A stretch of 64,000 nucleotides of DNA from Rhodanobacter lindaniclasticus. GTDB taxonomy: Bacteria > Pseudomonadota > Gammaproteobacteria > Xanthomonadales > Rhodanobacteraceae. Shown piece after piece: positions 9,221 to 16,980 of the stretch; position 1 is the stretch's first letter, and each line of letters opens with the position of its first letter. A program made the position numbers and the translations under genes. The notes below the pieces were generated by a model. The model was not told the origin of the DNA. It made no database searches and was given only the letters and a program-made list of their open reading frames with translations. The DNA lies in NCBI RefSeq assembly GCF_004799035.1, contig NZ_MWIO01000003.1, positions 1 through 64,000 of the forward strand, written 5' to 3'.

Positions 9221-10530
9221 GCCAGCGCCTCCAGCCGCAAGGTCACGGCACGGCGGTGCGCCTCCAATTGCTCGGCCGCCGCCAGCGTGGCGGTGCACGG
9301 GCCGATGTGGCGCAAGCCCTCGGCGCTGACTTCCTGCACGCTGATCTGCTTCTGGTAGCTGGCCACCGACACGCCGCTGTAGCTGCGCGCGTAGCCGTAG
9401 GTCGGCAGCACGTGGTTGCTGCCGCTGCAGTAGTCGCCCACCGATTCGGGGGCCCACGGGCCGAGGAAGATCGATCCGGCGCTGTCGATGCCCTCGAGCA
9501 ACGCGCGCGGTTCGGCCACCTGCATGATCAGGTGCTCGGGGGCGTAGCGGTTGCTCACCTCGACCGCCTGCGCCAGGGAGTCGACCGCAATCAACCGGCT
9601 CTGCGCCAGTGCCTGCCGCGCAATGTCCGCGCGCGGCAGGGCGGCGCACTGCCGTTCGACCTCGCGCTCCACGCGCTCGATCAGCTGCGCCGAATTGCTG
9701 AGCAGGATCACCTGCGAATCCGGTCCGTGCTCGGCCTGCGACAGCAGATCGGCGGCGACGAACACGGGATTCGCACCGGCATCGGCGATCACCAGTATTT
9801 CCGAGGGTCCGGCCGGCATGTCGATCGCCGCGCCGTCCGGGTCGGACGACACCTGCAGTTTCGCCTCGGTGACCCAGGCATTGCCGGGGCCGAACAGCTT
9901 GTCACACTTCGGTATCGACTCCGTGCCGTAGGCCATCGCGGCGATCGCCTGCGCACCACCGAGCTTGAACACCCTGTGCACGCCGACGAGGCGCGCAGCG
10001 TACAGCACCGCCGCGTCGCAGCGGCCGTCGGCACGCGCCGGCGAGCACAGCACCACTTCGCGGCAACCGGCGATGCGCGCCGGCACGCCCAGCATCAGCG
10101 CGGTCGACGGCAGCGGCGCGCTGCCGGCCGGCACGTACAGGCCCACCCGGCTGACCGGTCGCAGCATGCGCTCGACCCGCACGCCGGGCGCCGTATCGAC
10201 CACCACCGGCCGCGGCGCCGCCGCGCGATGGAACAACTCGATGCGTGCGGCCGCCTCGCGAATCGCCGCTTTCAATTCGGGATCGAGCGCCGCCTCGGCA
10301 GCGTCGAACTCGGCCCCGCTGACCTCGATCGCGTCCAGCGTGCAGCGATCGTATTTCGTGCTGAGCTCGCGCAAGGCGGTGTCGCCATCGTGGCGCACGG
10401 CCGCGATGATGCGTTCGACACCACGGCGCACCTCGTCCGCACGCGACTGCGCCGGCCGCGCCAGCGCCTGGCGCCGGCCGGCCTCGTCCAGGGCGCTCCA
10501 GTCGAGACTCTTCATGCCAACCTGGTTCAT
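9217..10530 (-). CDS. hisD: Histidinol dehydrogenase
   Basis: Zinc and NAD dependent enzyme of 437 aa that oxidises histidinol to histidine in two steps. Conserved features are VGLYVPAG, the Rossmann-like [16 protein letters not shown], zinc-site residues in [12 protein letters not shown] and the C-terminal [11 protein letters not shown] block. ATG 10530 forms an ATGA overlap with hisG; an in-frame ATG five codons later is the only real alternative. Confidence 0.98.
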   Translation of the reverse strand: MNQVGMKSLDWSALDEAGRRQALARPAQSRADEVRRGVERIIAAVRHDGDTALRELSTKYDRCTLDAIEVSGAEFDAAEAALDPELKAAIREAAARIELFHRAAAPRPVVVDTAPGVRVERMLRPVSRVGLYVPAGSAPLPSTALMLGVPARIAGCREVVLCSPARADGRCDAAVLYAARLVGVHRVFKLGGAQAIAAMAYGTESIPKCDKLFGPGNAWVTEAKLQVSSDPDGAAIDMPAGPSEILVIADAGANPVFVAADLLSQAEHGPDSQVILLSNSAQLIERVEREVERQCAALPRADIARQALAQSRLIAVDSLAQAVEVSNRYAPEHLIMQVAEPRALLEGIDSAGSIFLGPWAPESVGDYCSGSNHVLPTYGYARSYSGVSVASYQKQISVQEVSAEGLRHIGPCTATLAAAEQLEAHRRAVTLRLEALA

Positions 10531-11420
10531 GCCAACATTTTCTCCACCGGCAACACGAACATCTCGCGCGCACCGGCCTTCTTGATTTCTTCCAGCTGTC
10601 GCCAGCTCACCTCACCGGCGCACAACGCCTGCAGCATCAGCTGGTCGGTCTGGCCGGCCACCGCCAACAGCGTTGGTTGCGGGCCGCCCGGCAGCAGACG
10701 GGTAACGGCCTCCAGCGAGTGGCGCGAGGTCTGCAACAGCAGCAGCCGCGATTCGCGCACCTGGATCACGCCATCCAGTCGCTTCAGCAGCAGCTCCAGC
10801 ATGTCGCCGCGCTCGTCCGCCGGCAGCGTGGTCGGCCCGGCCAGCACCGCCTCGCTCTCCAGCAGCACCTCGGTTTCGCGCAACTGGTTGGCCACCAGGG
10901 TGCCGCCGCTCTGGACCAGATCGCAGATCGCGTCGGCCGTGCCCAGTTTCGGCGCAATCTCGACCGAGCCGGCCAGGGTCACCACGGCGGCATCGATGTC
11001 CCGGGCGCGCAGCCATTCGCCGAGCAGGCCGGGATACGAGGTGGCGATGCGCCGGCCGGCCAGATCGCCCGACGAGGCGTAATCCAGCTCCTGCGGCACG
11101 GCGATGGACAGCCGGCAGCGACCGAAGCCGAGCGGCCGCAATTCGGCCAATGGCTCGCCATCGCGCCCGGCGGTGAGCTGGAACTCGCCCAGCACGTTGC
11201 GCCCCACGATGCCGACGTCGCACACGCCTTGCGCGATGAGGCCGGGGATGTCGTCATCACGCACCAGCAGCAGATCGACCGGCTCACCCTCGCCGAAGCA
11301 GAACAGCTTGTCGCGACTCTGCCGGAAGGTGAGACCGCAACGCTTGAGCAGGTCCAGCGCCGGCTCGGTCAGCCGTCCGGACTTCTGCATCGCGATGCGC
11401 AGGCGATCGCGCGGCTTCAT
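10527..11420 (-). CDS. hisG: ATP phosphoribosyltransferase, long form
   Basis: First and committed step of histidine synthesis. At 297 aa it is the long, HisZ-independent form: an N-terminal periplasmic-binding-like catalytic pair of domains ([21 protein letters not shown], the PRPP-type loop around [14 protein letters not shown]) and a C-terminal ACT-like regulatory domain (about residues 225-297, including [15 protein letters not shown]) that in the family binds histidine for feedback inhibition. It overlaps the regulator gene upstream by ATGA. Confidence 0.97.
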   Translation of the reverse strand: MKPRDRLRIAMQKSGRLTEPALDLLKRCGLTFRQSRDKLFCFGEGEPVDLLLVRDDDIPGLIAQGVCDVGIVGRNVLGEFQLTAGRDGEPLAELRPLGFGRCRLSIAVPQELDYASSGDLAGRRIATSYPGLLGEWLRARDIDAAVVTLAGSVEIAPKLGTADAICDLVQSGGTLVANQLRETEVLLESEAVLAGPTTLPADERGDMLELLLKRLDGVIQVRESRLLLLQTSRHSLEAVTRLLPGGPQPTLLAVAGQTDQLMLQALCAGEVSWRQLEEIKKAGAREMFVLPVEKMLA

Positions 11421-11752
11421 GCCCTCTTCCTTGCTGTCTGGGCCTGCCGCCGCGCCGCGCGAGCCGCGGCCGCAAGATAACCGCCGCTACCCTGGTTGAG
11501 GTAGCGCGCGACCCGCCCGATCGTGGTGATGCTGACCGCGGTGCGCTCGTGGATCTCCCGGTAGGAGACGCCCTCGAGCAGATAGGGCACCACTCGCCAG
11601 CGATCCACCAGCACCTCGAGTTCCGCCGGGGTGCACAGGTCGCTGAGAAACGCGCCCACTTCCTCGACGTTCTTCAGTGACAGCAGAGCCTCGTACAGAC
11701 TCTGCTCGGCGGACTCGACGGGGGTTTCGGGATCAAGCGATCGTCGCTTCAT
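11417..11752 (-). CDS. TrpR/YerC-family regulator, candidate HisR
   Basis: A 111-aa TrpR-superfamily protein of the YerC type. The helical body is SLYEALLSLKNVEEVGAFLSD, the CTPAELEVLVDRW segment matches TrpR, and the recognition helix-turn-helix is SYREIHERTAVSITTIGRVAR. It is the first gene of the his operon, joined to hisG by ATGA. From its position, and from the described role of YerC-type HisR proteins as histidine-biosynthesis repressors, it probably controls this operon using histidine as corepressor. A palindrome resembling a TrpR-type operator ends three bases before its start codon, where a ribosome site would be expected. Confidence 0.88.
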   Translation of the reverse strand: MKRRSLDPETPVESAEQSLYEALLSLKNVEEVGAFLSDLCTPAELEVLVDRWRVVPYLLEGVSYREIHERTAVSITTIGRVARYLNQGSGGYLAAAARAARRQAQTARKRA

Positions 11753-11754
11753 AA

Positions 11755-11774
11755 TGTACTAACGCATTAACACA
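11755..11774 (-). promoter_or_regulatory. Palindromic operator upstream of his operon (candidate HisR box)
   Basis: The 20-bp word TGTACTAACGCATTAACACA has dyad symmetry of the form TGTnnTAAnGCnTTAnnACA (14 of 20 positions). The left half contains GTACTA, the outer half-site of the classic TrpR operator, which suits a TrpR-family repressor. It lies downstream of a TATGAT -10 box and covers about +3 to +22 of the predicted transcript, blocking the first gene. That the adjacent regulator binds it is inferred. Confidence 0.75.
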
Positions 11775-11783
11775 ATGGAGCGC

Positions 11784-11789
11784 ATCATA
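11784..11789 (-). promoter_or_regulatory. -10 box of the his operon
   Basis: On the minus strand TATGAT (five of six consensus bases) lies about 32 bases before the regulator start codon. A weak TTGCGG sits 16 bp further upstream. The predicted 5' leader is only about 25 nt and has no Shine-Dalgarno sequence, because the operator occupies it. Confidence 0.55.
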
Positions 11790-11844
11790 CACCCGTGACG
11801 CGCCGCCGCAAATCCCCCCTTTCCACGCCCGCCCCGATGCCCGG

Positions 11845-11873
11845 AAAAACAAAAACCCCCGCCGGAGCGGGGG
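11845..11873 (-). terminator. Rho-independent terminator of the bTHX gene
   Basis: Read on the minus strand, a CCCCCGC/GCGGGGG stem (7 bp) with a TCCG loop is followed by a T-rich tract interrupted by one G. It lies about 30 bp after the bTHX stop and upstream of the his promoter, insulating the two. Confidence 0.9.
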
Positions 11874-11903
11874 TTCATGGCAACACGGGAAAGCCGTGTC
11901 GAC

Positions 11904-12065
11904 TCAGGCGGACTTCTTGCGCGGGGCAGCCTTGCAGGCCGCCGGCGCCTTGGTCACCGTCGGCTTGGCGCCGGCCACGGCCGGGGCCAGCGCGTGCGCA
12001 CGCGAATTGCCGTAGCTGCTGCGGTAGATCTTACCGCGGCGGGTCTTGCGATCGCCCTTGCCCAT
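11904..12065 (-). CDS. Small ribosomal protein bTHX (Thx)
   Basis: A 53-aa basic protein whose first 20 residues, MGKGDRKTRRGKIYRSSYGN, are the signature of bacterial 30S protein THX, which sits at the top of the 30S head. The typical protein is about 25-30 aa; here an Ala/Pro/Lys-rich tail of about 30 residues ends in APRKKSA. An AAGGAG ribosome site lies six bases before the ATG, and a strong terminator follows. A TATGAT -10 box at 12102-12107 is a plausible own promoter. Confidence 0.92.
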   Translation of the reverse strand: MGKGDRKTRRGKIYRSSYGNSRAHALAPAVAGAKPTVTKAPAACKAAPRKKSA

Positions 12066-12101
12066 GGGGAACTCCTTGATTCGATGGATGTACGGCCGTC
12101 C

Positions 12102-12107
12102 ATCATA
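12102..12107 (-). promoter_or_regulatory. -10 box for bTHX gene
   Basis: TATGAT on the minus strand, 37 bases before the bTHX start codon. The -35 region is not clear. The leader contains a small inverted repeat (GATGGAC / GTACATC). Confidence 0.4.
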
Positions 12108-12158
12108 GCAGCGCGACAGGCAACGCCATAGGCCATTCGCGCCCCGCGTCCAGCAGCC

Positions 12159-12590
12159 TCAATGCGCACATTGCGGGCCGTGCACGTGGAGCTGGACAGG
12201 ACGGTCGCGACGCAGGTTGATGAAGTGCGCGGTGGCCAGCAGCAGGCCGCCCGTAGTGACCAGCCCGCTGTGCACCAGGACCAGCCCGCCCTCGGCCCAC
12301 GTGACGCCGGAAATCAACAGGATCAACCCCGGTACGGCCAGCAGCAACGGCAAGGGTTTCTGGTGGCGCCGAAAACCGCGCACCAGGGCGACCACCGCCA
12401 GCACGCAGGCAAACGCCACGAAACCGCGCTCGAAACGATGATCGGCCAGAAACTCCAGCCCGACCAGCGGCAACGCAGCCAGCACGAACGGCAACAGCGC
12501 ACAGTGGATCGCGCACAGGAACGAGGCGATCGCACCAAGGCGATCGGCGCTCTGCCACCCACGCGATGTGTCTGCCTGCCTGGATTGCAT
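12159..12590 (-). CDS. MerC-domain membrane protein, probably Zur-regulated
   Basis: A 143-aa membrane protein with four hydrophobic segments of the MerC type. The pair CAIHC in the first helix (FLCAIHCALLPFVLAALPLV) is the characteristic metal-binding motif, and the C-terminus HVHGPQCAH is also His/Cys-rich. An upstream in-frame GTG (12662) was rejected because it lies before a perfect TATAAT and inside a Zur-box region; ATG 12590 gives a leader of about 48 nt. Because it sits next to zur behind a Zur box, zinc handling (perhaps uptake under zinc limitation) is more likely than mercury transport; this is inference. Confidence 0.85.
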   Translation of the reverse strand: MQSRQADTSRGWQSADRLGAIASFLCAIHCALLPFVLAALPLVGLEFLADHRFERGFVAFACVLAVVALVRGFRRHQKPLPLLLAVPGLILLISGVTWAEGGLVLVHSGLVTTGGLLLATAHFINLRRDRPVQLHVHGPQCAH

Positions 12591-12638
12591 CTGCCTGCCT
12601 GCTGTCGCCGCGCCGGGCGGCCGGGGAACCTGGTCGCA

Positions 12639-12653
12639 TGTTACATTATAACA
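12639..12653 (-). promoter_or_regulatory. Zur box overlapping a perfect -10 box
   Basis: The 15-mer TGTTACATTATAACA (plus strand) is a 7-1-7 palindrome with one mismatched pair, matching the TGTTATA-type Zur/Fur-family consensus. Read towards the MerC gene it contains TATAAT (12645-12650), so a bound repressor would cover the -10 element. It lies between zur and the MerC-domain gene. Confidence 0.8.
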
Positions 12654-12684
12654 ACCAGTCACGCCACTGCATGGTGGCTCCCGT

Positions 12685-13200
12685 TCAGGCTTTGCGGCAG
12701 GCCCGGCACAGGCCGTGGACTTCCAGCGTCTGCGCCTGCGGCCGGAAGCCCAGCGCGCGGGCCTGCGCCTCGATCAACTCGGCCACCCGCTCGTCGCAGA
12801 CCTCCTGCGCGCTCGAGCATTTGTCGCAGATCAGGAACGGCACCTGATGCGCTTCAGTCGGGTGGTGGCAGGAGACGAAGGCGTTGATCGACTCCAGCTT
12901 GTGGATGAAGCCGTTCTCCAGCAGGAAATCCAGTGCGCGATAAACCGTGGGCGGGGCCGCGTTGCCATGCTGCTCGCGCAGCTGGTCGAGCAGGTCGTAG
13001 GCCTTGACCGGCTTGCGCGAAGCCGCGATCAGTTCCAGCACTTCCTTGCGCAGCGGCGTCAGGCGCAGGCCACGCTCCTCGCTGGCGTGCTCCACCGCGC
13101 GCACGAAACCCTTCGCGTCATGATGGTGATGCGGGTGGTGCGCGTGCGTGTTGTCGGCAACATCGTGGTTCAAAGCATTCACCTCGCCTCGATCATACAT
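12685..13200 (-). CDS. zur: Zinc uptake regulator, Fur family
   Basis: A 171-aa Fur-family repressor of the Zur type. It has a His-rich N-terminus (HAHHPHHHHD), a winged-helix DNA-binding domain (RLTPLRKEVLELIAAS, APPTVYRALDFLLENGFIHKL) and a dimerisation domain with the zinc ligands: CHHPTEAHQVPF, CDKC and CRAC. The two CxxC pairs form the structural zinc site. ATG 13200 was used; a GTG six codons later is possible, since TATGAT at 13194-13199 could be a promoter. A Zur box lies just downstream, before the MerC-domain gene. Confidence 0.92.
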   Translation of the reverse strand: MYDRGEVNALNHDVADNTHAHHPHHHHDAKGFVRAVEHASEERGLRLTPLRKEVLELIAASRKPVKAYDLLDQLREQHGNAAPPTVYRALDFLLENGFIHKLESINAFVSCHHPTEAHQVPFLICDKCSSAQEVCDERVAELIEAQARALGFRPQAQTLEVHGLCRACRKA

Positions 13201-13215
13201 CCGCCGCCCGCGGGC

Positions 13216-13494
13216 TCAGCGCGGTATCGGAGGGGGTTTCACGGGTGGCTTGCCGCGGGGCTTGCACAGGATCACGACCCAGCCTATCGGCCCCAGCACC
13301 CAGGACCACAGGACCGCTTCCAGCACGCGCCTGCGCCACCAGCCGAGCAGCAGGCCCACGGCAACGAACAGCAGGTTCCACCAGAACATGGCCGCCCACG
13401 GCACCATATTCAACAGGTTGAGGAAAACGTGCCAGAACGCGCCAGGGGCGTCGAGATCGACGCCCTGGGTGGCGCGGGCCAGCAGCTCACCCAC
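13216..13494 (-). CDS. Small membrane protein of unknown function
   Basis: A 92-aa protein starting with GTG, with two hydrophobic helices (VFLNLLNMVPWAAMFWWNLL and VLWSWVLGPIGWVVIL), a basic WWRRR loop between them and a proline/lysine tail. It sits 35 bp after gltX and 15 bp before zur on the same strand, so it may be carried on a common transcript. I do not recognise the family. Confidence 0.7.
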   Translation of the reverse strand: MGELLARATQGVDLDAPGAFWHVFLNLLNMVPWAAMFWWNLLFVAVGLLLGWWRRRVLEAVLWSWVLGPIGWVVILCKPRGKPPVKPPPIPR

Positions 13495-13529
13495 GGCGAG
13501 ACCGGCGCCGGCCGCGCCGTGCCGCCGAC

Positions 13530-14930
13530 TCAGGCATGGGCCATGGCCATCGCGGCGTCGATGCGGCGGATCGCTTCCTCGCGCCCGGTAAGATAGATCG
13601 TGTCCTCGATCGAGGGCGAGACCTGGGTGCCGGTCATCGCCACCCGCAGCGGCTGCGCCACCTTGCCCATGCCCAGCTCAAGCTGCACCGCCAGCTGTTC
13701 GATGACCTGGTGGATCGCCGCCGGCTTCCACTCGCACGCCGCCAGCAGCGCCCTGGCCGCCTCCAGCACGCCCGGCGCACTGGCATTGCCGAGATGTTTC
13801 GCCACGGCCTTGTCGTCCCATGCGGTGATCGGGCCGTACCAGATCTTCGCGCGCTCGGCCATTTCCTTCAGCGTGTGCACGCGTTCGCGCAGCGCCGCGA
13901 TCACCTCGACCGGTGCGGGGCCCTTCGTGATGTCCACGCCAACACGCTGCAGGTGCCACTCGAACTCGGCGACGAACGACTGCGGCTCGTCCGTCTTCAG
14001 GTAGTGCTGGTTCAGCCACGCCAGCTTCTCGGTATCGAAGCGCGAGGCCGCCTTGTTGACGTCGGCGATGTCGAACAGCGCGATCATCTCCTCGCGCGAG
14101 AAGATCTCCTGGTCGCCGTGCGACCAGCCCAGCCGCACCAGGTAGTTGAGGATCGCGTGGGGCAGGAAACCCTGCTCGCGATAATCCATCACACTGACCG
14201 CGTTGGTGCGCTTGGACAGCTTCTTGCCCTCCTGGTCCAGGATCATCGGCAGGTGCGCGAACTCCGGCACCGGCGCGCCGAGTGCGTGGTAGATGTTGAT
14301 CTGCCGCGGCGTGTTGTTGACGTGGTCGTCGCCGCGGATCACCTCGGTGACGCCCATGTCGATGTCGTCCACCACCACGGCGAAGTTGTAGGTCGGCCAG
14401 CCGTCGGAGCGGAAGATCACCAGGTCGTCCAGCTCGCTGTTGGCGATCTCGATGCGGCCCTTGACCTTGTCCTCGAACACCACCGAGCCCTCGGCGGGAT
14501 TGCGGAAGCGGATCACCCGATTCGGGTCGTCACGGAAAGGTTCGTTGCGGTCGCGGTAGTAGCCGTTGTAGCGCGGCTTCTCGCCCGCCTGCATGGCGGC
14601 CTCGCGCATCGCCTCGATCTCTTCCTTGCTCTCGTAGGCGTAGTAGGCCTTGCCGGCGGCGACCAGTTCGTCGGCCACCTGCTTGTACCGGGCCAGCCGC
14701 TGCGTCTGGTAGAACGGGCCCTCGTCGGCATCGAGGCCGAGCCAGTGCATCCCGTCGAGGATCGCCTGCACCGCCACGTCGGTGGAGCGCTCGCGATCGG
14801 TGTCCTCGATGCGCAGGATGAACTGCCCGCCGCGACGACGCGACTCCAGCCAGCAATACAGCGCGGTGCGCGCCCCACCGATATGCAAAAAGCCGGTGGG
14901 GCTGGGAGCGAAGCGGGTACGTACGGTCAT
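13530..14930 (-). CDS. gltX: Glutamyl-tRNA synthetase
   Basis: Class I synthetase of 466 aa charging tRNA-Glu. The HIGH motif appears as [13 protein letters not shown] at the N-terminus and KMSKS as KKLSKRT near residue 240. The [20 protein letters not shown] block and the C-terminal anticodon-binding helices are present and length is normal. Cytoplasmic, essential. Confidence 0.98.
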   Translation of the reverse strand: MTVRTRFAPSPTGFLHIGGARTALYCWLESRRRGGQFILRIEDTDRERSTDVAVQAILDGMHWLGLDADEGPFYQTQRLARYKQVADELVAAGKAYYAYESKEEIEAMREAAMQAGEKPRYNGYYRDRNEPFRDDPNRVIRFRNPAEGSVVFEDKVKGRIEIANSELDDLVIFRSDGWPTYNFAVVVDDIDMGVTEVIRGDDHVNNTPRQINIYHALGAPVPEFAHLPMILDQEGKKLSKRTNAVSVMDYREQGFLPHAILNYLVRLGWSHGDQEIFSREEMIALFDIADVNKAASRFDTEKLAWLNQHYLKTDEPQSFVAEFEWHLQRVGVDITKGPAPVEVIAALRERVHTLKEMAERAKIWYGPITAWDDKAVAKHLGNASAPGVLEAARALLAACEWKPAAIHQVIEQLAVQLELGMGKVAQPLRVAMTGTQVSPSIEDTIYLTGREEAIRRIDAAMAMAHA

Positions 14931-15009
14931 CGGTAGTCGGCGGCGTCAGGGCGAAGCTGCCCATTTTAGCCGATCTGCCGCCGACCACCCGCCCGGCTCC
15001 GGGCCGCGC

Positions 15010-15441
15010 TCATTTCACGTGGATGGTGATCTTCTTCGATACCAGCGCCGGCTCGAACGGCACGTGGTTGGCGTCGCCCAGTTCCAGTTGCAGGGTGTGG
15101 GTGCCCGGGGTCAGCTTCAGCGTGGCCTGGGTCTGGCCACCGCCGAAATGGATGTGCTGCGCATCAGCCGGAATCGGCTGGCCGGCGGCGGGAAGATCCT
15201 TCACGTCGACCAGCAGGTGATGGTGGCCGGTGTTCTCCTTCACCACGCCGGCCGGCGCCACGCCCATGCCTTTCAGGCCGAAGCGCACGGTGACCTCCGG
15301 ACCGACGGTGGCGCCATCGGCAGGCGAGATGATGTAGACCTCGGCGCCGGCCGGCGCAGCCGTGGTGGGCAGCGCAGGCGCCGCGGCCATCGCCGTGGTG
15401 ACCAGACCGGCCAGGGCGAGCGCGAACAAAGTGCGTTTCAT
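15010..15441 (-). CDS. DUF4399 periplasmic protein
   Basis: A 143-aa protein with a cleavable signal peptide (MKRTLFALALAGLVTTAMA) and a DUF4399 domain: YIISPADGATVGPEVTVRFGLKGMGVAP, the histidine cluster TGHHHLLVD, and PGTHTLQLELGD. The frame is open far upstream, but TGGAGG precedes this ATG and the signal peptide fixes the start. Function unknown; the histidines suggest metal binding, which is inference. Confidence 0.9.
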   Translation of the reverse strand: MKRTLFALALAGLVTTAMAAAPALPTTAAPAGAEVYIISPADGATVGPEVTVRFGLKGMGVAPAGVVKENTGHHHLLVDVKDLPAAGQPIPADAQHIHFGGGQTQATLKLTPGTHTLQLELGDANHVPFEPALVSKKITIHVK

Positions 15442-15580
15442 CGTGGAACCTCCAGCGCAACGAAAAGGCCAGTGTACGCAAACTGCCGCTCCGCGTGCCG
15501 CGGCGGCGGAGCCGGCACCAACCCGCGCAAATTTTGCCCACGCCGTAGACGCTCCCTTTGCGGTCAAGCAGATAGGCATC

Positions 15581-15741
15581 TTGTCCACAGGCTTTGCGCG
15601 ACATGCTCCACACCGGCTGTGGAGAACTGCCGCACCGCTGCGCAGGAAATCATCAACGCGAGGCAAGTGGCTGTCGGCAAAGGACGCTGCCGGGGTTGTC
15701 CACAGGCTTGTACAACGGCGACGCACAGAAGCTGTGGAAAA
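15581..15741. repeat. Duplicated inverted-repeat unit with TTGTCCACAG words
   Basis: TTGTCCACAGGCTT occurs at 15581-15594 and again at 15696-15709. Each copy is followed by the inverted word TGTGGA (15618 and 15733). Both words recur with exactly 115 bp offset, so this is a partly diverged tandem duplication in which each unit has a TCCACAG/CTGTGGA inverted repeat. The 9-mers TTGTCCACA (twice), TTCTCCACA and TTTTCCACA resemble DnaA boxes. In the first unit CTCCACA also pairs with TGTGGAG across 5 nt. Confidence 0.65.
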
Positions 15742-16120
15742 CCCGGGACTGGAACGGTGGTGCCGCCTGCGAGGCGACATCGTGCCTTGCCAAGCCATCA
15801 TCATTCCGAAAATGGCCGTCCATTCGTCCCGCGTCGTGTAGGTGCATCCCGCCATCACGCCAGGCGCGAACCCGGCACGGCGTAGGCGAACACGGGCGTG
15901 CGGGTTGCCATGCTTATCGTCGTGCACCTCTCCGGAAACACCGGGGCATTTCCGCGTGTGTGCATGGAAAACCCTTGCCACAAGGAGTTTTGCCGCCACG
16001 AAACAGCGGCGAACCATCTTCAAGGATCGACACAAAAACCGCCGGTTCGTCATGCGCGATGCGTTCGTTTCAACGTGAAACAGATCACGCAACACCGGAA
16101 ATTTTCTTAGACCGGATCGG

Positions 16121-16149
16121 TTGACGGTGCGCATGTCGCACCGGATCAT
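16121..16149 (+). promoter_or_regulatory. Candidate promoter of the virB operon
   Basis: TTGACG (16121-16126) and GATCAT (16144-16149) are separated by 17 bp. The spacer holds a perfect inverted repeat GGTGCG-catgt-CGCACC (16126-16142), well placed for a regulator. The first gene, virB7, starts about 310 bp downstream. Support is by sequence only. Confidence 0.4.
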
Positions 16150-16466
16150 GAAAAAGCGTTCGGTCAGGGGGACCGAACTGCATGTTCCGGTGAATCGCTG
16201 CATCACTCCAGCGCATTGACACCGGGAGCCCGGGAAGTACAGGCGCTGCGTTTCGCGGGATTTCTCCGCAACGCAAGTGATTCACGACAGCGGATTGTTG
16301 GTGTACTCGAATGGATTGCAGGGGAACACAGGAGCCCATCCCTTTCATGCCCGGAAGGACAGCCGCGCACCAGCGCGGACTGCCCTCCGATGCGCACCCA
16401 CAGCCCGTTGCAACGCCGGCGGCAGGCCCGACCGGCGGCACGCTCCTTCACCATGCCTGGATCGAC

Positions 16467-16937
16467 GTGAAACAGAAAACGCCCAGCCGGATCGCCTCCG
16501 GCGCGCTCACCCTTGCCTGCCTTCTTCTCGCCGCCTGCGGCACGCCCACGGCAAAGGACTTCAAGGGCAGCTGGCGTCCGGTCAACCATTTCCGCACCGT
16601 GCCCACCGAGATACCGCTGCACCGCCATTACGTCTACTTTGCCGCGCCGGTCGACGGAACACTGAAGTCGATGCTGGCGCGCTGGGCCCATGACACCGAA
16701 CGTAGCCTCGACTACCAGCTCAGCTACGACGTGACGCTGTACCAAGCCGTGGCCACGCTACGCACCCCGGACATCGAAGCGGCCGTCGGCGAGCTCAATG
16801 CAGTCTACGCCGCACAGGGCGTACGGGTGGCGGTGCAGTCGGGCGAGATCCTGGTGACATCCAGAGACCGCCACGCACCCTCGTCCGCACCGGCCGCGAG
16901 CGGCAATGGTCCGAAGACCGAGGCGGCCACGCCATGA
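16467..16937 (+). CDS. virB7: VirB7 with extra N0-like domain (X-T4SS outer-membrane lipoprotein)
   Basis: A 156-aa lipoprotein with GTG start, signal and lipobox LLLAACG. Unlike the short VirB7 of classic conjugation systems it continues into a folded domain: WRPVNHFRTVPTEIPLH, then a DGTLKSMLARWAHD block and an AVYAAQGVRVAV strand. I recognise this pattern from X. citri VirB7, whose N0-type domain decorates the outer-membrane core and marks the interbacterial-killing T4SS subfamily. It would form the core with VirB9 and VirB10. The frame is open further upstream but only the GTG start gives a proper lipoprotein signal. Confidence 0.9.
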   Translation: MKQKTPSRIASGALTLACLLLAACGTPTAKDFKGSWRPVNHFRTVPTEIPLHRHYVYFAAPVDGTLKSMLARWAHDTERSLDYQLSYDVTLYQAVATLRTPDIEAAVGELNAVYAAQGVRVAVQSGEILVTSRDRHAPSSAPAASGNGPKTEAATP

Positions 16938-16980
16938 TTGCCCGGGGCTTCTTCCGCGTATCGCCACGGGGAATCTCCTG

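Larger units (their letters stand above)
15442..16466. other. Gene-free 1-kb region upstream of the virB operon
   Basis: No convincing coding region is seen on either strand: the frames present are short shadows without ribosome sites. The stretch holds a duplicated inverted-repeat unit (15581-15741), a GTTTCA/TGAAAC inverted repeat (16067-16081), locally AT-richer sequence around 16020-16110, and a candidate promoter (16121-16149). In X. citri the coupling protein virD4 lies at this position, but no trace of it is visible here. Confidence 0.6.

Noticed and set aside
12660-12662. GTG start for the MerC-domain protein.
   Set aside because: It lies upstream of the TATAAT/Zur box that appears to drive the gene, so it would not be in the transcript.
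15581-15741. The DnaA-box-like cluster as a chromosomal origin.
   Set aside because: No dnaA, dnaN, gyrB or parAB genes nearby and no AT-rich unwinding region; kept only as a repeat.
16216-16470. 84-codon frame just before virB7.
   Set aside because: TTG start without ribosome site, Arg/Pro/Ser-rich shadow-like composition and no similarity.
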